Origin: Dehalococcoidia bacterium | GTDB lineage: Bacteria > Chloroflexota > Dehalococcoidia > Lucifugimonadales > UBA3495 | DNA length: 43,730 nt | Direction of reading: 5' to 3' | NCBI GenBank assembly: GCA_022827095.1 | Contig: JAJDTP010000008.1 | Coordinates: 1 to 43,730, forward strand | Shown here: positions 23,916 to 32,102 of the stretch, one piece after another | How positions within the stretch are numbered: the stretch's first letter is position 1 | Layout: each line of letters starts with the position of its first letter | Notes under the pieces: model-generated | Told to the model about the DNA's origin: nothing | What the model saw: only the letters and a program-made list of their open reading frames with translations | Databases searched by the model: none | Translations under genes and position numbers: made by a program

Positions 23916-24851
23916 CTACTGATAGCGGATGCGCGGGTCGAGGTAGCCGTAAATGATGTCAACAATGAAGCTTGCCGATATGTAGATCAGCGCAAAAATG
24001 AGCACCAGGGTCTGGACCATAGGGTAATCGAGCCCCTGGATGCTCTGTACAGTGAGCCGGCCCAGGCCAGGGTAAGCGAACACGGTTTCGGTGATGATGG
24101 AGCCGCCGATCAGGCCGCCGATTTCCAACCCCAATATGGTGACGACCGGGATCAAAGCATTCCTCAAGGCGTGCCTGTAAATGACGACCCGGTTGGCAAG
24201 CCCCTTGGCCCGGGCCGTCCTGACGTAGTCTTCGTTGAGAACCTCCAACATTTCCGAACGGACCATCCGCACGAGGAGCGCCATGAAAGACGATCCCAGC
24301 ACGAATCCCGGCAATATCAGATGCTTGGCTTGATCGAAGAAACCCTCTCCTATGCCGAAGGCCGGCAGGATGTTCCAGACCACGGCGAACAGGAGAATCA
24401 GCATTATCCCCAACCAGAAGTTAGGCATTCCCCGGCCCAACATTGCGAACAGCCTTATGACTATGTCGGGGATCTTGTTTCTGTTCAGGGCGGCCAAGAT
24501 ACCCAGCGGGATAGACACGATGACGGACCAGACCCAAGCTACCAGAGCCAGCTTGATCGTATTGGGGAAGAAGTCCTTCACGGTTTCGATAGTTGACCTT
24601 CCCGTGACCAACGACGTGCCCAAATCGAGCTGAACGGCGCGCACGATGAACACGTAATACTGTTCGTACAGGGGCTTATTCAGCCCCCAGAATTCCCGAG
24701 TTTGCTCAATGATCTCGTCAGTAGCGTCGTCCGACATGAGAATCAACGCGGGGTCTCCGGGGGCCAAACGCGGGAGGAGAAAAGCGATGACCGAAACGCC
24801 CAGGATCGATATCACGCTGGTAAGGGCTCTCCTCCGCGCATAGCGCAACAT
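23916..24851 (-). CDS. Dipeptide/oligopeptide-type ABC permease (DppB-like)
   Basis: 311 residues with six predicted membrane helices in the DppB pattern: N-terminal helix (LTSVISILGVSVIAFLLPRL), a long periplasmic loop (LYEQYYVFIVRAVQLDLG), then the core helices and the cytoplasmic EAA-type loop YVRTARAKGLANRVVIYRHALRNALIPVV, ending GYLDPRIRYQ. It forms the inner-membrane channel with DppC for peptides or other small solutes. The substrate-binding gene precedes it, and no ATPase genes follow, since the IS element interrupts the region where they are expected. Confidence 0.88.
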   Translation of the reverse strand: MLRYARRRALTSVISILGVSVIAFLLPRLAPGDPALILMSDDATDEIIEQTREFWGLNKPLYEQYYVFIVRAVQLDLGTSLVTGRSTIETVKDFFPNTIKLALVAWVWSVIVSIPLGILAALNRNKIPDIVIRLFAMLGRGMPNFWLGIMLILLFAVVWNILPAFGIGEGFFDQAKHLILPGFVLGSSFMALLVRMVRSEMLEVLNEDYVRTARAKGLANRVVIYRHALRNALIPVVTILGLEIGGLIGGSIITETVFAYPGLGRLTVQSIQGLDYPMVQTLVLIFALIYISASFIVDIIYGYLDPRIRYQ

Positions 24852-24970
24852 AAGCGTTTCCCCTATCCAAACCCGGAAGCGGACACGACGGCATTATCCG
24901 GTCTTTGACGCTTACGATTGGCGAACCCGATACCGTCAGATCGCGTTGTTTCTCCGACGCCCATCGTCCC

Positions 24971-26656
24971 TTATTGGCCTCGGGCGTGTGGGGCCAACAC
25001 GGTCTGGTCGTACTGGATGTATATCTCCCCGGGGATGTTGACCAACTCCTGTACACGGTCTGAGACCCCATAGAGGTTGGGGTAAGTGAAGATGTGGTAG
25101 CAGGCCGGGTCGTTGTAAAGGTAACGCTGGATATCCTGCACCATCGCGTCGAACTTCACCGGGTCCATCTCCGTGGCCATCGCCTCAGTCAGCTCCTGGA
25201 AGTCGGGGTGCGTGGCGTGGTACCCGATCTGATGGCCGATCATGTGGGCGTTGAAATTATGTGGAGGATTAGAAAGTCCCCACGACGTGAGGAAGATCTC
25301 GTAATCGCCGCCCTTACGCCGTTGCGAAAACGCCGCGTCGCCCAGTACTTCGAGGGTCGCGTTCAGTCCAAGTTGCTTCCAGGTTGCAGTCATAAACTCG
25401 GCGATTTCCACGTCCTTCGGCGTACGACGAGTGCGAGTAATGAACCTGAATTCCATGTCGTCATAATTGGACTCGGAGACCAGTTGCTGCACCTTTTCGG
25501 CATCGAAGAACCGAGGTTCCAGTTCCGGTGGAGTCCAGGGAGAGTCCGGCGAGGACCGGACCGCCAGCGCCGTGCCGAACCCGGTGATGTCCTCGACGAT
25601 GCTTTTCCGATCGATTGCGTAGTCCATTGCGAGCCTGAGTTTCGCATCATTGAATGGAGGCGTATCCGCCTTGACGCAAAAGGCGGTGTTGGCATTTGAA
25701 GGTCGGGACACCGAGTGGTACCCGGCGGCCTCGTCAAACTTTTCGGCGGGTTCGTTGGCCAGCCGGATCACGATGTCCACACCGCCCGAGAGCACGGCAG
25801 CCACCGCAGTGGCGGGTTCCGGGATCGGCCGGTGCTCAAGATTGGTGGCCGCGCCGTCGGCGAACTCTCCCCACCAATCATCATTTCGCGTCCAACTGAA
25901 CTTGGTGCCCGGGACCCATTCGTCGAACTTCCAAGGACCGGTCCCGATGAAACTCTCGAAGAACCTTTCCCCGTCCTGCTCAGCTTGCTTGGCGCTATAT
26001 ACTCGTCCGGCGTCGATGAAAAGCAGGTTGGTGGGACTGGGAGATTTGGTCACAAGACGTATCGTGTCGGGGTCTACGACAATAACGTCCTCGACATGCC
26101 TCGCCTGGAATTTCAGGTTGCCAGTGGGGCTGTCCCTGAGTCTCAAGATCGAGAACCGCACATCCTCAGCGGTAACCGGGTCGCCATTATGAAAGTTGAC
26201 GTCTCTCCGCAGATTGAACGTCTAGGTTACGTTGTCCGGGTCGAGTGACCAGTCTTCCGCAAGGGCGGGGCCGGAGGTGCCATAACCCGTGTCCTGGGTA
26301 ATCCCTTCAAAGGTGTTCCTGAATATCTGGAAGTCACCGCCTACCGCCCAAACGTGGGAGTCTGGAGAGGCCAGGGACTGACCGGAGGTCCAACTGATTT
26401 TCCCCGGGCGACGGTCCGGTTCGCTCGGAGCTTCCCGCACCACCTCTCTGACCACCGGCACTTCCTTGGTCACTTCCCTGATTACTTCTACTTCCTTCTC
26501 GACTACGACGTCACGCGGGACCTCTTTGATGACCTCTTTCTCAATCACGACCGGCTCTGCAGGCGCTACTGGCTCTGCAGGGGCGGCGCCACCACAAGCC
26601 ACTACCAAAGCCAACAGCAGGGACGCGGAACCAGCCAGAATCGCTTTCAACGACAT
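24971..26656 (-). pseudogene. ABC substrate-binding lipoprotein (SBP_bac_5 type) with in-frame amber stop
   Basis: I use ATG 26656 (GGAGG 5 nt upstream). The lipoprotein signal ends LLALVVAC-G (lipobox), followed by a Val-Glu-Lys/Arg-rich linker (VIEKEVIKEVP...), a style common in Chloroflexota binding proteins. The frame is then broken by TAG at 26224-26222, exactly where the family has a conserved Trp: DPDNVT-[TAG]-TFNLRRDVNFHNGDPVTAEDVRFS. One base (TGG to TAG) would restore it. The remaining 396 residues are normal: KFSWTRNDDWWGE, LRLAMDYAIDRKSIV, YNDPACYHIFTYP. Probably a nonsense mutation; sequencing error or readthrough cannot be excluded. Confidence 0.8.
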
Positions 26657-26971
26657 TCGACGCCTCCAATTGACGGAAAAATGCATTTTACATTTCAGTA
26701 AGTACGATTAATGCCTCATCAACTTACACCGTTTACCGATATTTGGTCAAGCAACCGCGAGTTTCTCTGATATCGGTATTCTCAACATGTCCCGAAGACA
26801 AACGCACATCACATGTCACGGAGATCATGTCTTGCAGTCCATCTCTTGTGTTCCGTTAGTTCAAAGTTGTCGTGCATCTTTCGTGCCCTGAAATCGCCCT
26901 CGGGAGACCCGCCCATGACGATGTCGACCAGGCAGGGTCTTTTGATTGTTGCTCTGTGACCACCAGTATCC

Positions 26972-27067
26972 GTCATTCCGGCGAAAGCCGGAATCCAGCA
27001 ACGGTTAGCGACCAGCGACGTTGCCACATTCATAGAGCCCTGGATTCCGGATCCAGTCCGGAATGAC
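26972..27067. repeat. Pair of inverted ATTCCGG repeats (MITE-like)
   Basis: Unit 1 at 26972-26998: stem ATTCCGGC/GCCGGAAT with a GAAA loop, flanked by GTC and CCAG. Unit 2 at 27040-27067: stem ATTCCGGA/TCCGGAAT with a TCCAG loop, flanked by CTGG and GAC. Unit 2 is unit 1 in the opposite orientation, so the 96-bp block is itself an inverted repeat. Confidence 0.7.
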
Positions 27068-27127
27068 GGGAATAATCGAAAGGGCCTGCGATTGGCCGAG
27101 GTCGGACGTTTGCTTCCGTCGTTGCGA

Positions 27128-27136
27128 TGATAGAAT
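27128..27136 (+). promoter_or_regulatory. Extended -10 promoter, near-leaderless sat
   Basis: TG (27128-27129), one nt, TAGAAT (27131-27136). A transcription start 7 nt beyond would be near 27143, only a few nt before ATG 27147, so the mRNA would be essentially leaderless. There is no room for a normal ribosome site. Confidence 0.55.
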
Positions 27137-27146
27137 TTTGGACGTT

Positions 27147-28388
27147 ATGACTTTGCGAGTTGACAATAGCCTTTCTCCCCACGGCGGAGTGCTGGTCGAG
27201 CGGGTACAGCCTCTTAGCCGTTCTTCCGACGTTGCGGGACTGCCGGCCATCGAGGTGCGGGAGCAGATCGTTCACGAGTGCGTGAACATCGCCTACGGGT
27301 TCTTCTCTCCGCTGACGGGGTTCATGGGCAGCGCTGATGTGGCGTCGGTTTCGGAGACCATGCGGTTGAACAGCGGCTACGTGTGGCCCATACCCATCGT
27401 GCTGGACGTCGACAGCGCCACGTTGGAAAGTGCGGGAGTGTCGGTAGGCGACACAGCGCTGCTGACCCACGGCGGCAATCCGCTGGCGACCATCGACGTG
27501 TCGGAGATATTCGCGGTCGATCTGAACGAAATGGCGCAACAGGTGTATACCACCACGGATGCCGAGCACCCCGGCGTGCAACGCACGCTTGGGTACGCCG
27601 ACCGTTTCGTGGCTGGGGACATCACACTGGTGTGCGAGCCGGTGATCAATCCACCCTTCGATCGTTTCTGGCGCACGCCGGCGCAGCTGCGTGCGGAATT
27701 GGAGACCGTGGGATGGCGGCGCGCGGTGGCCCACCAGACCCGCAACGTGCCCCACTCCGGCCACGAGTACCTGATGAAAGGGGCGTTCATGGAGTCCCAG
27801 GCCGATGGCGTGCTGGTGAGTGCGGTGATCGGCGAAAAGAAAGAAGGCGATTACATCGACGAGGCCATCGTGCTTGCCCACGAAAACCTACGGGCCACCG
27901 GGTTCTTCCGGGACGACATTCACCGGACCACCGCATTGCTGTGGGATATGCGCTACGCCGGGCCGCGCGAGGCGGTGTTTCACGCCCTGGTGCGCAAGAA
28001 CCTGGGATGCACGCACCACATGTTTGGCCGGGACCACGCCGGCGTGGGCGACTATTACGGCCGGTACGCGGCGCACGAGATCTTCGACGAGTTGCCCGAC
28101 CTGGGCATCCGGTCCGTTCTGACCCTGGAGTGGTGGTACTGCCCTACCTGCGGCGGCGTGGCCTACGAGGGAATCTGCGGGCACCCGGACACCAAGCAGG
28201 ACTTGGCGGGCCGCTTGATCCGCAGCATCATCTCCGGCGGCACAGAGCCGGCGCCGCAGACGCTCCGCGCGGAGACGCTGGAAGTGGTGCGCCGGTGCGC
28301 CGAGGAGTACGGGTTCGGCTCACCGTTTGTTACGGAGCAATACCTGGGCCAGCGGACGCCGGTTTTGACGGTGCCGCCGGCGCCGTAG
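27147..28388 (+). CDS. sat: Sulfate adenylyltransferase (ATP sulfurylase)
   Basis: 413 residues from ATG 27147. The single-chain Sat/MET3 type: PLTGFMGSADV near 70, the substrate motif VAHQTRNVPHSGHEYLMK (QxRN with later His-containing site), a mid segment MRYAGPREAVFHALVRKNLGCTHHMFGRDHAGVGDYYG (HxxH-type and GRDHAG motif), and a C-terminal zinc-like set C-P-T-C in WYCPTCGGVAYEGICGH. It makes APS from ATP and sulfate. The zinc-containing tail resembles dissimilatory/archaeal-type enzymes. No aprAB or cysH genes are in view, so direction (assimilatory, dissimilatory or reverse) is open. Confidence 0.95.
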   Translation: MTLRVDNSLSPHGGVLVERVQPLSRSSDVAGLPAIEVREQIVHECVNIAYGFFSPLTGFMGSADVASVSETMRLNSGYVWPIPIVLDVDSATLESAGVSVGDTALLTHGGNPLATIDVSEIFAVDLNEMAQQVYTTTDAEHPGVQRTLGYADRFVAGDITLVCEPVINPPFDRFWRTPAQLRAELETVGWRRAVAHQTRNVPHSGHEYLMKGAFMESQADGVLVSAVIGEKKEGDYIDEAIVLAHENLRATGFFRDDIHRTTALLWDMRYAGPREAVFHALVRKNLGCTHHMFGRDHAGVGDYYGRYAAHEIFDELPDLGIRSVLTLEWWYCPTCGGVAYEGICGHPDTKQDLAGRLIRSIISGGTEPAPQTLRAETLEVVRRCAEEYGFGSPFVTEQYLGQRTPVLTVPPAP

Positions 28389-28437
28389 ACCACCGGATGG
28401 CTGGCGGATTTACCAGGACACTTGGAGGATTTGCAGG

Positions 28438-29571
28438 ATGGTGCTGGAATCGGGACGGATCACGGAAGAAGGAATGGACCGACTGCGCTCGCGGCTGGGC
28501 ACGTTCAACCGGCCTCGACAGTACGGCGTGGGGCTGTTCAACGAGGACGCGTCCCGCAGTGCCATCCGGCACTTCTGCCAGGGCATCGGGGACACCAACC
28601 CGCTGTACTGGGATCGTTCCTACGCCCAGACCAGCAAGTACGGCACCATCATCGCGCCGCCCTGTTTCCTGTACAGCGTCTACTGGTGCTCAGGCCGGAC
28701 GGGTGGGTTGCCCGGCGTCCACGGGTTCCACGCCGGGAACGATTGGGAGTGGTACCGGCCGATCTACCTGGGCGATGAGATCAGCGTCCAGGAGCAATTC
28801 ACCGGGCTGGAGGAGAAGGAAAGCGAGTTCGCGGGGCGCATCGTGATCCAGTCCAGCGTCACCGACTACTATAACCAGCGCGGGGAAATCATCGCCAAGA
28901 CCAAGGGCTGGCAGGTGCGCGCCGAACGCAGCGCGGCCCGCGAGCGGCAGAAGTACAGCTTCGAGCCCTACCAGTATTCCCGGGAGGAACTCGAGGCAAT
29001 CCACAACGCAATTCTCAACGAGGAGATCCGGGGCAACAACCCGCGGTGGTTCGAGGATGTGCAGATTGGCGACGAGTTGACCCCGGTGGTAAAGGGGCCC
29101 CTCAGTCACGGAGACATCACGGCGTTTGTGGCCGGCTGCATCGGCGGCATCAGCCACGGCATCCAGCTGCGCGAGATGCTGCGGCATCCTTCGTGGGGTT
29201 TCACGGACCCGAACACGGGGGCGCAGGAGGCGATCATCCGCGTACACGACATCCAGGAAGCGGCGGAGTCGGCCGGCCTGCCCGGAGCATACGACTATGG
29301 TTGCCAGCGCTGCTGCTGGATGGGCAACCTGCTGACCAACTGGATGGGCGACGACGGGTTCCTGAAGCGGATGCACGTGGAGCTGCGACGGTTCAACGTG
29401 GTCGGCGACACCACGTGGTGCAAGGGCAAGGTCACCGGCAAGCGGGTGGAAGACGGCGAGCACCTGGTGGACATGGACATCTGGGGCGAGAACCAGCGTC
29501 AGCAGGTGACCACGCGGGGTAACGCCACGGTGCGGTTGCCCTCGCGGGAGGCCAACGGAGGCTGGCGGTAG
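28438..29571 (+). CDS. MaoC-like double-hotdog acyl dehydratase
   Basis: 377 residues from ATG 28438 with TTGGAGG 9 nt upstream. The N-terminal hotdog (about 30-150) carries SRSAIRHFCQGIGDTNPLYWD and a PPCFLYSVYW segment, as in the MaoC_dehydrat_N family. The C-terminal hotdog (about 205-370) begins WFEDVQIGDELTPVVKGPLSHGDITAFVAG. Hotdog dehydratases hydrate or dehydrate acyl-CoA or acyl-ACP with an Asp-His pair, seen here as D-x4-Y/W in the first and likely D/H near the start of each domain. It is 49 bp after sat, same strand, but a functional link is not evident. Substrate unknown. Confidence 0.8.
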   Translation: MVLESGRITEEGMDRLRSRLGTFNRPRQYGVGLFNEDASRSAIRHFCQGIGDTNPLYWDRSYAQTSKYGTIIAPPCFLYSVYWCSGRTGGLPGVHGFHAGNDWEWYRPIYLGDEISVQEQFTGLEEKESEFAGRIVIQSSVTDYYNQRGEIIAKTKGWQVRAERSAARERQKYSFEPYQYSREELEAIHNAILNEEIRGNNPRWFEDVQIGDELTPVVKGPLSHGDITAFVAGCIGGISHGIQLREMLRHPSWGFTDPNTGAQEAIIRVHDIQEAAESAGLPGAYDYGCQRCCWMGNLLTNWMGDDGFLKRMHVELRRFNVVGDTTWCKGKVTGKRVEDGEHLVDMDIWGENQRQQVTTRGNATVRLPSREANGGWR

Positions 29572-29598
29572 GCAATGGCGTGGTCGGGAGGGCACACC

Positions 29599-30186
29599 AT
29601 GACGCAGCCCAAAGCGAAGCTTCGGGTCAAGTTGACCGGGGCGGACTACATGAAGCTGACGCCACCGTCGCATCGTGGCGTCCGTTATCAGTTGATCGAG
29701 GGAGAACTCGTCATAATGGCCGGCGCCAACCAATCGCATCAGGTGTTTATCGGAGAGTTGCACTTTGCCGCCAGGTTGCAAATTGGCTCACCGGGGACCT
29801 TTGAGATCAGGCTCCCGCCCTTCGATGTTTACATTGACGAGCACAACACGTTCCAGCCTGACCTGCTTTTTGTGTCCGCCGAGCGGCAGAATATATTGAG
29901 CGAGCGCGGAGTGAACGGAGCGCCCGACGTGGTAGTGGAAGTGCTGTCCGAATCCACGAGGCAACGAGACTTGAACGTGAAGCTGCCCGTGTATGCCCGC
30001 AATGGCGTCCGCGAAATGCTGGAGGTTGACCTGAATGCAGAATCGATTGCCAGATACGTAGGCGACGGACAGTCTATGAATCTGGCCCAAGTGTACGGCC
30101 CTGATGATATTTTGACCTCCGACGCTGTACCCGGCGTCGCTATCGACCTGGCTCCGATATTCAGCCGATTTAGGAGCGCAATATAA
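29599..30186 (+). CDS. Uma2 family (DUF820) nuclease-like protein, copy 1
   Basis: 195 residues from ATG 29599, which has GGGAGGG 6 nt upstream (a start at 29575 is possible but less likely). Uma2 proteins have a PD-(D/E)xK nuclease fold. The core is QPDLLFVSAERQ (first Asp), then APDVVVEVLSESTRQRDLNVKLPVYARNGVREMLEVDL: P-D-V/E-V with E, and Lys in the K-L-x3-Y segment. The second copy begins 33 nt after this gene, with the same ribosome site and N-terminus (MTQPKAKLRVKLTGADYMKL). Function unknown. Confidence 0.8.
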   Translation: MTQPKAKLRVKLTGADYMKLTPPSHRGVRYQLIEGELVIMAGANQSHQVFIGELHFAARLQIGSPGTFEIRLPPFDVYIDEHNTFQPDLLFVSAERQNILSERGVNGAPDVVVEVLSESTRQRDLNVKLPVYARNGVREMLEVDLNAESIARYVGDGQSMNLAQVYGPDDILTSDAVPGVAIDLAPIFSRFRSAI

Positions 30187-30219
30187 TCAAAGCCGTTGGC
30201 ATCGCCGGGAGGGCACACT

Positions 30220-30819
30220 ATGACGCAGCCCAAAGCGAAACTGCGGGTCAAGCTGACCGGGGCGGACTACATGAAGCTGACGCCACCGTCGCATCGCGGC
30301 GTGCGCTATCAGTTGATTGAAGGGGAACTGATTAAGATGGCCGGCCCCAACGACCCGCATCAGGTGTTTATCGGAGAGCTGTATATCGAAGCGACAATAC
30401 AGGTAAGGGCCTTGGGCATCGGCGAAACCCGCATCTCCCCTTACGCCGCCGCCGTTGACGAGTTCAACACCTTTCAGCCGGATATGCTCTATGTGTCCAA
30501 CGAACGGCGGCACATTTTCGATGGCCACGGTGTTACCGGCGCGCCGGACGTGGTGGTGGAAGTGCTTTCCGAATCCACGAGACAGAGAGACCTGAACGTG
30601 AAACTGCCCGTGTACGCTCGCAATGGCATGCGCGAGATGCTGGCAGTTGACCTCAGTGCCGAATCGGTAGCCAAGTACGTAGGCGACGGGCAATCTATGA
30701 CATTGGCGAGGGTGTACGGCCCCGATGATGTTTTGACCTCCGACGCCATGCCCGGTGTCGCCATTGACTTGGGACCGATATTCGCTCGCATCAGGGGCGC
30801 CGCATTGCCGGACGGCTAA
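30220..30819 (+). CDS. Uma2 family (DUF820) nuclease-like protein, copy 2
   Basis: 199 residues from ATG 30220. The N-terminal 33 codons and the region around PDVVVEVLSESTRQRDLNVKLPVYARNGMREML are nearly identical to copy 1, while the middle (YIEATIQVRALGIGETRISPYAAAVDEFNTFQPDML) is diverged. It is a recent tandem duplicate. Its stop TAA overlaps the TAG stop of the convergent aminotransferase gene by two bases. Confidence 0.8.
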   Translation: MTQPKAKLRVKLTGADYMKLTPPSHRGVRYQLIEGELIKMAGPNDPHQVFIGELYIEATIQVRALGIGETRISPYAAAVDEFNTFQPDMLYVSNERRHIFDGHGVTGAPDVVVEVLSESTRQRDLNVKLPVYARNGMREMLAVDLSAESVAKYVGDGQSMTLARVYGPDDVLTSDAMPGVAIDLGPIFARIRGAALPDG

Positions 30820-32000
30820 CGCAGGTACTGCTCGGCGGCGCGGGCGAAGCCGTCCATGGAACCTTCCAGGACGCGGTCTTCCAGGCAATACGAGATACGG
30901 AAATGGCCCGGCGTGCCAAACCCTTTGCCCGGCACCACCAGGACGTTGTATTCCTGCAGGGCGGCGACGAACGCCTCGTCGTCTGCTAATGGCGAACGGG
31001 GAAACAGGTAGAATGCGCCCTGAGGCTTGACCACCGAGTAGCCCATCCCGGTTAGCCGGTCGTAGAGGAAGTCCCGTTTGCGCTGGTATTCGCCCACGTC
31101 CACCGAGGCGTCCTGCACGGCACGGACCACGTGTTGCATCAGGGCCGGCGCGTTGACGAAACCCAGGACTCGGTTGCAGAACACCAGGCCGTCGAAAAGC
31201 TCGGCCTTGCCGGTGTAGGCGGGGTGGATCGCGATGTGGCCGATGCGTTCGCCGGGCAGCCCCAGGTCCTTGGCGTGGGAGTTGACGACGATGGTGCGAT
31301 CGTAATGAGGAAAGACCTGCGGGTAGGTCAGGTCATCGTAAATGATGCGGCGGTACGGCTCGTCGCTGATGATGAAGATCTCCGAGCCGTAGCGGTTCTC
31401 TGCTTGGGTAATCGCATCCGCCAGCGCGACGATGTCTGCCGAGGGGTACACCACGCCGGACGGGTTGTTGGGGGAGTTGAGCATCACGGCGCGGGTGCGC
31501 GGGGTGATGGCGGCGTCAATGGCCGCAACGTCCAGGCCGAACTCGGCCGTCGTAGGCACGATGATGGGGACGCCGTTGTGGTTCTGGATGTAGTAGACGT
31601 ACTCGCCAAAGAAGGGAGAGAGGATTATCACCTCATCACCCGGATTGAGGATGGCGCGAAGCACCACGTTGGCGGCGCCGGCCGCGCCGCAGGTCATCAG
31701 GATGTCGGCCGCAGTGAAAGGCAGGCCGGTCTCAGATGCCAGGGTGTCGGCGACGGCCTGGCGGGTTTCGGGGTAACCGGCGTTGGGCATGTAGCGGTGC
31801 ATCCCCGGCGATGGGGACTGAGCGATGCGCAGGAGCTCGGCGTGAAACTCGGCCGGCGGCTCCATGATCGGGTTGCCCAGGGACAGGTCGAAAACATTGT
31901 CCTCGCCATATTGAGCCTTGAGGGCAATGCCCACCTCGAACATGCGGCGGATCCAGCCGCCCTCTTCCATGGAACGGCTGACGTATTCAGAAATGGGCAT
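30816..32000 (-). CDS. Class I/II PLP aminotransferase
   Basis: 394 residues from ATG 32000. Fold-type I: the N-terminal DLSLGNPIMEPP, GYPETRQAVADTLA, the phosphate-binding CGAAGAANVVLRAIL, LNSPNNPSGVVYP (Asn that binds the substrate carboxylate), ISDEPYRRIIYDD (Asp), NSHAKDLGLPGERIG with the Schiff-base Lys, and the C-terminal FRISYCLEDRVLEG with the carboxylate Arg. Typical of aspartate/aromatic aminotransferases. Specific amino acid unknown. It is convergent with, and shares bases with, the Uma2 stop. Confidence 0.9.
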   Translation of the reverse strand: MPISEYVSRSMEEGGWIRRMFEVGIALKAQYGEDNVFDLSLGNPIMEPPAEFHAELLRIAQSPSPGMHRYMPNAGYPETRQAVADTLASETGLPFTAADILMTCGAAGAANVVLRAILNPGDEVIILSPFFGEYVYYIQNHNGVPIIVPTTAEFGLDVAAIDAAITPRTRAVMLNSPNNPSGVVYPSADIVALADAITQAENRYGSEIFIISDEPYRRIIYDDLTYPQVFPHYDRTIVVNSHAKDLGLPGERIGHIAIHPAYTGKAELFDGLVFCNRVLGFVNAPALMQHVVRAVQDASVDVGEYQRKRDFLYDRLTGMGYSVVKPQGAFYLFPRSPLADDEAFVAALQEYNVLVVPGKGFGTPGHFRISYCLEDRVLEGSMDGFARAAEQYLR

Positions 32001-32065
32001 GAAGGAACTCCGTGGGCTGCAAATCAGGACGGAGGCATTATAGCGGGCGTCGTCGCGGTGTTGCG

Positions 32066-32095
32066 ACGAGATTGCCGCGCTGCGCTCGCAATGAC
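32066..32095. repeat. Partial copy of the GTCATTGCGAG element
   Basis: 30 bp identical to 10620-10649, ending with the terminal CTCGCAATGAC repeat. It lies between the aminotransferase start and the GMC oxidoreductase stop; the left half of the element is missing. Confidence 0.8.
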
Positions 32096-32102
32096 AGGTT
32101 GG

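Larger units (their letters stand above)
26657..27146. other. Intergenic region with composite repeat, no gene seen
   Basis: About 490 bp between the binding-protein start (minus) and sat (plus). It holds the repeat pair at 26972-27067 and the sat promoter. Short frames here have no protein-like features. I see no strong promoter for the binding-protein gene. Confidence 0.5.

Noticed and set aside
26222-26224. TAG as a pyrrolysine codon in the binding protein
   Set aside because: The family position is a plain Trp, and no sign of pyl genes is seen; a nonsense change is simpler.
26872-27066. Small plus-strand frame over the ATTCCGG repeats
   Set aside because: It is made of repeat sequence and gives no credible protein.
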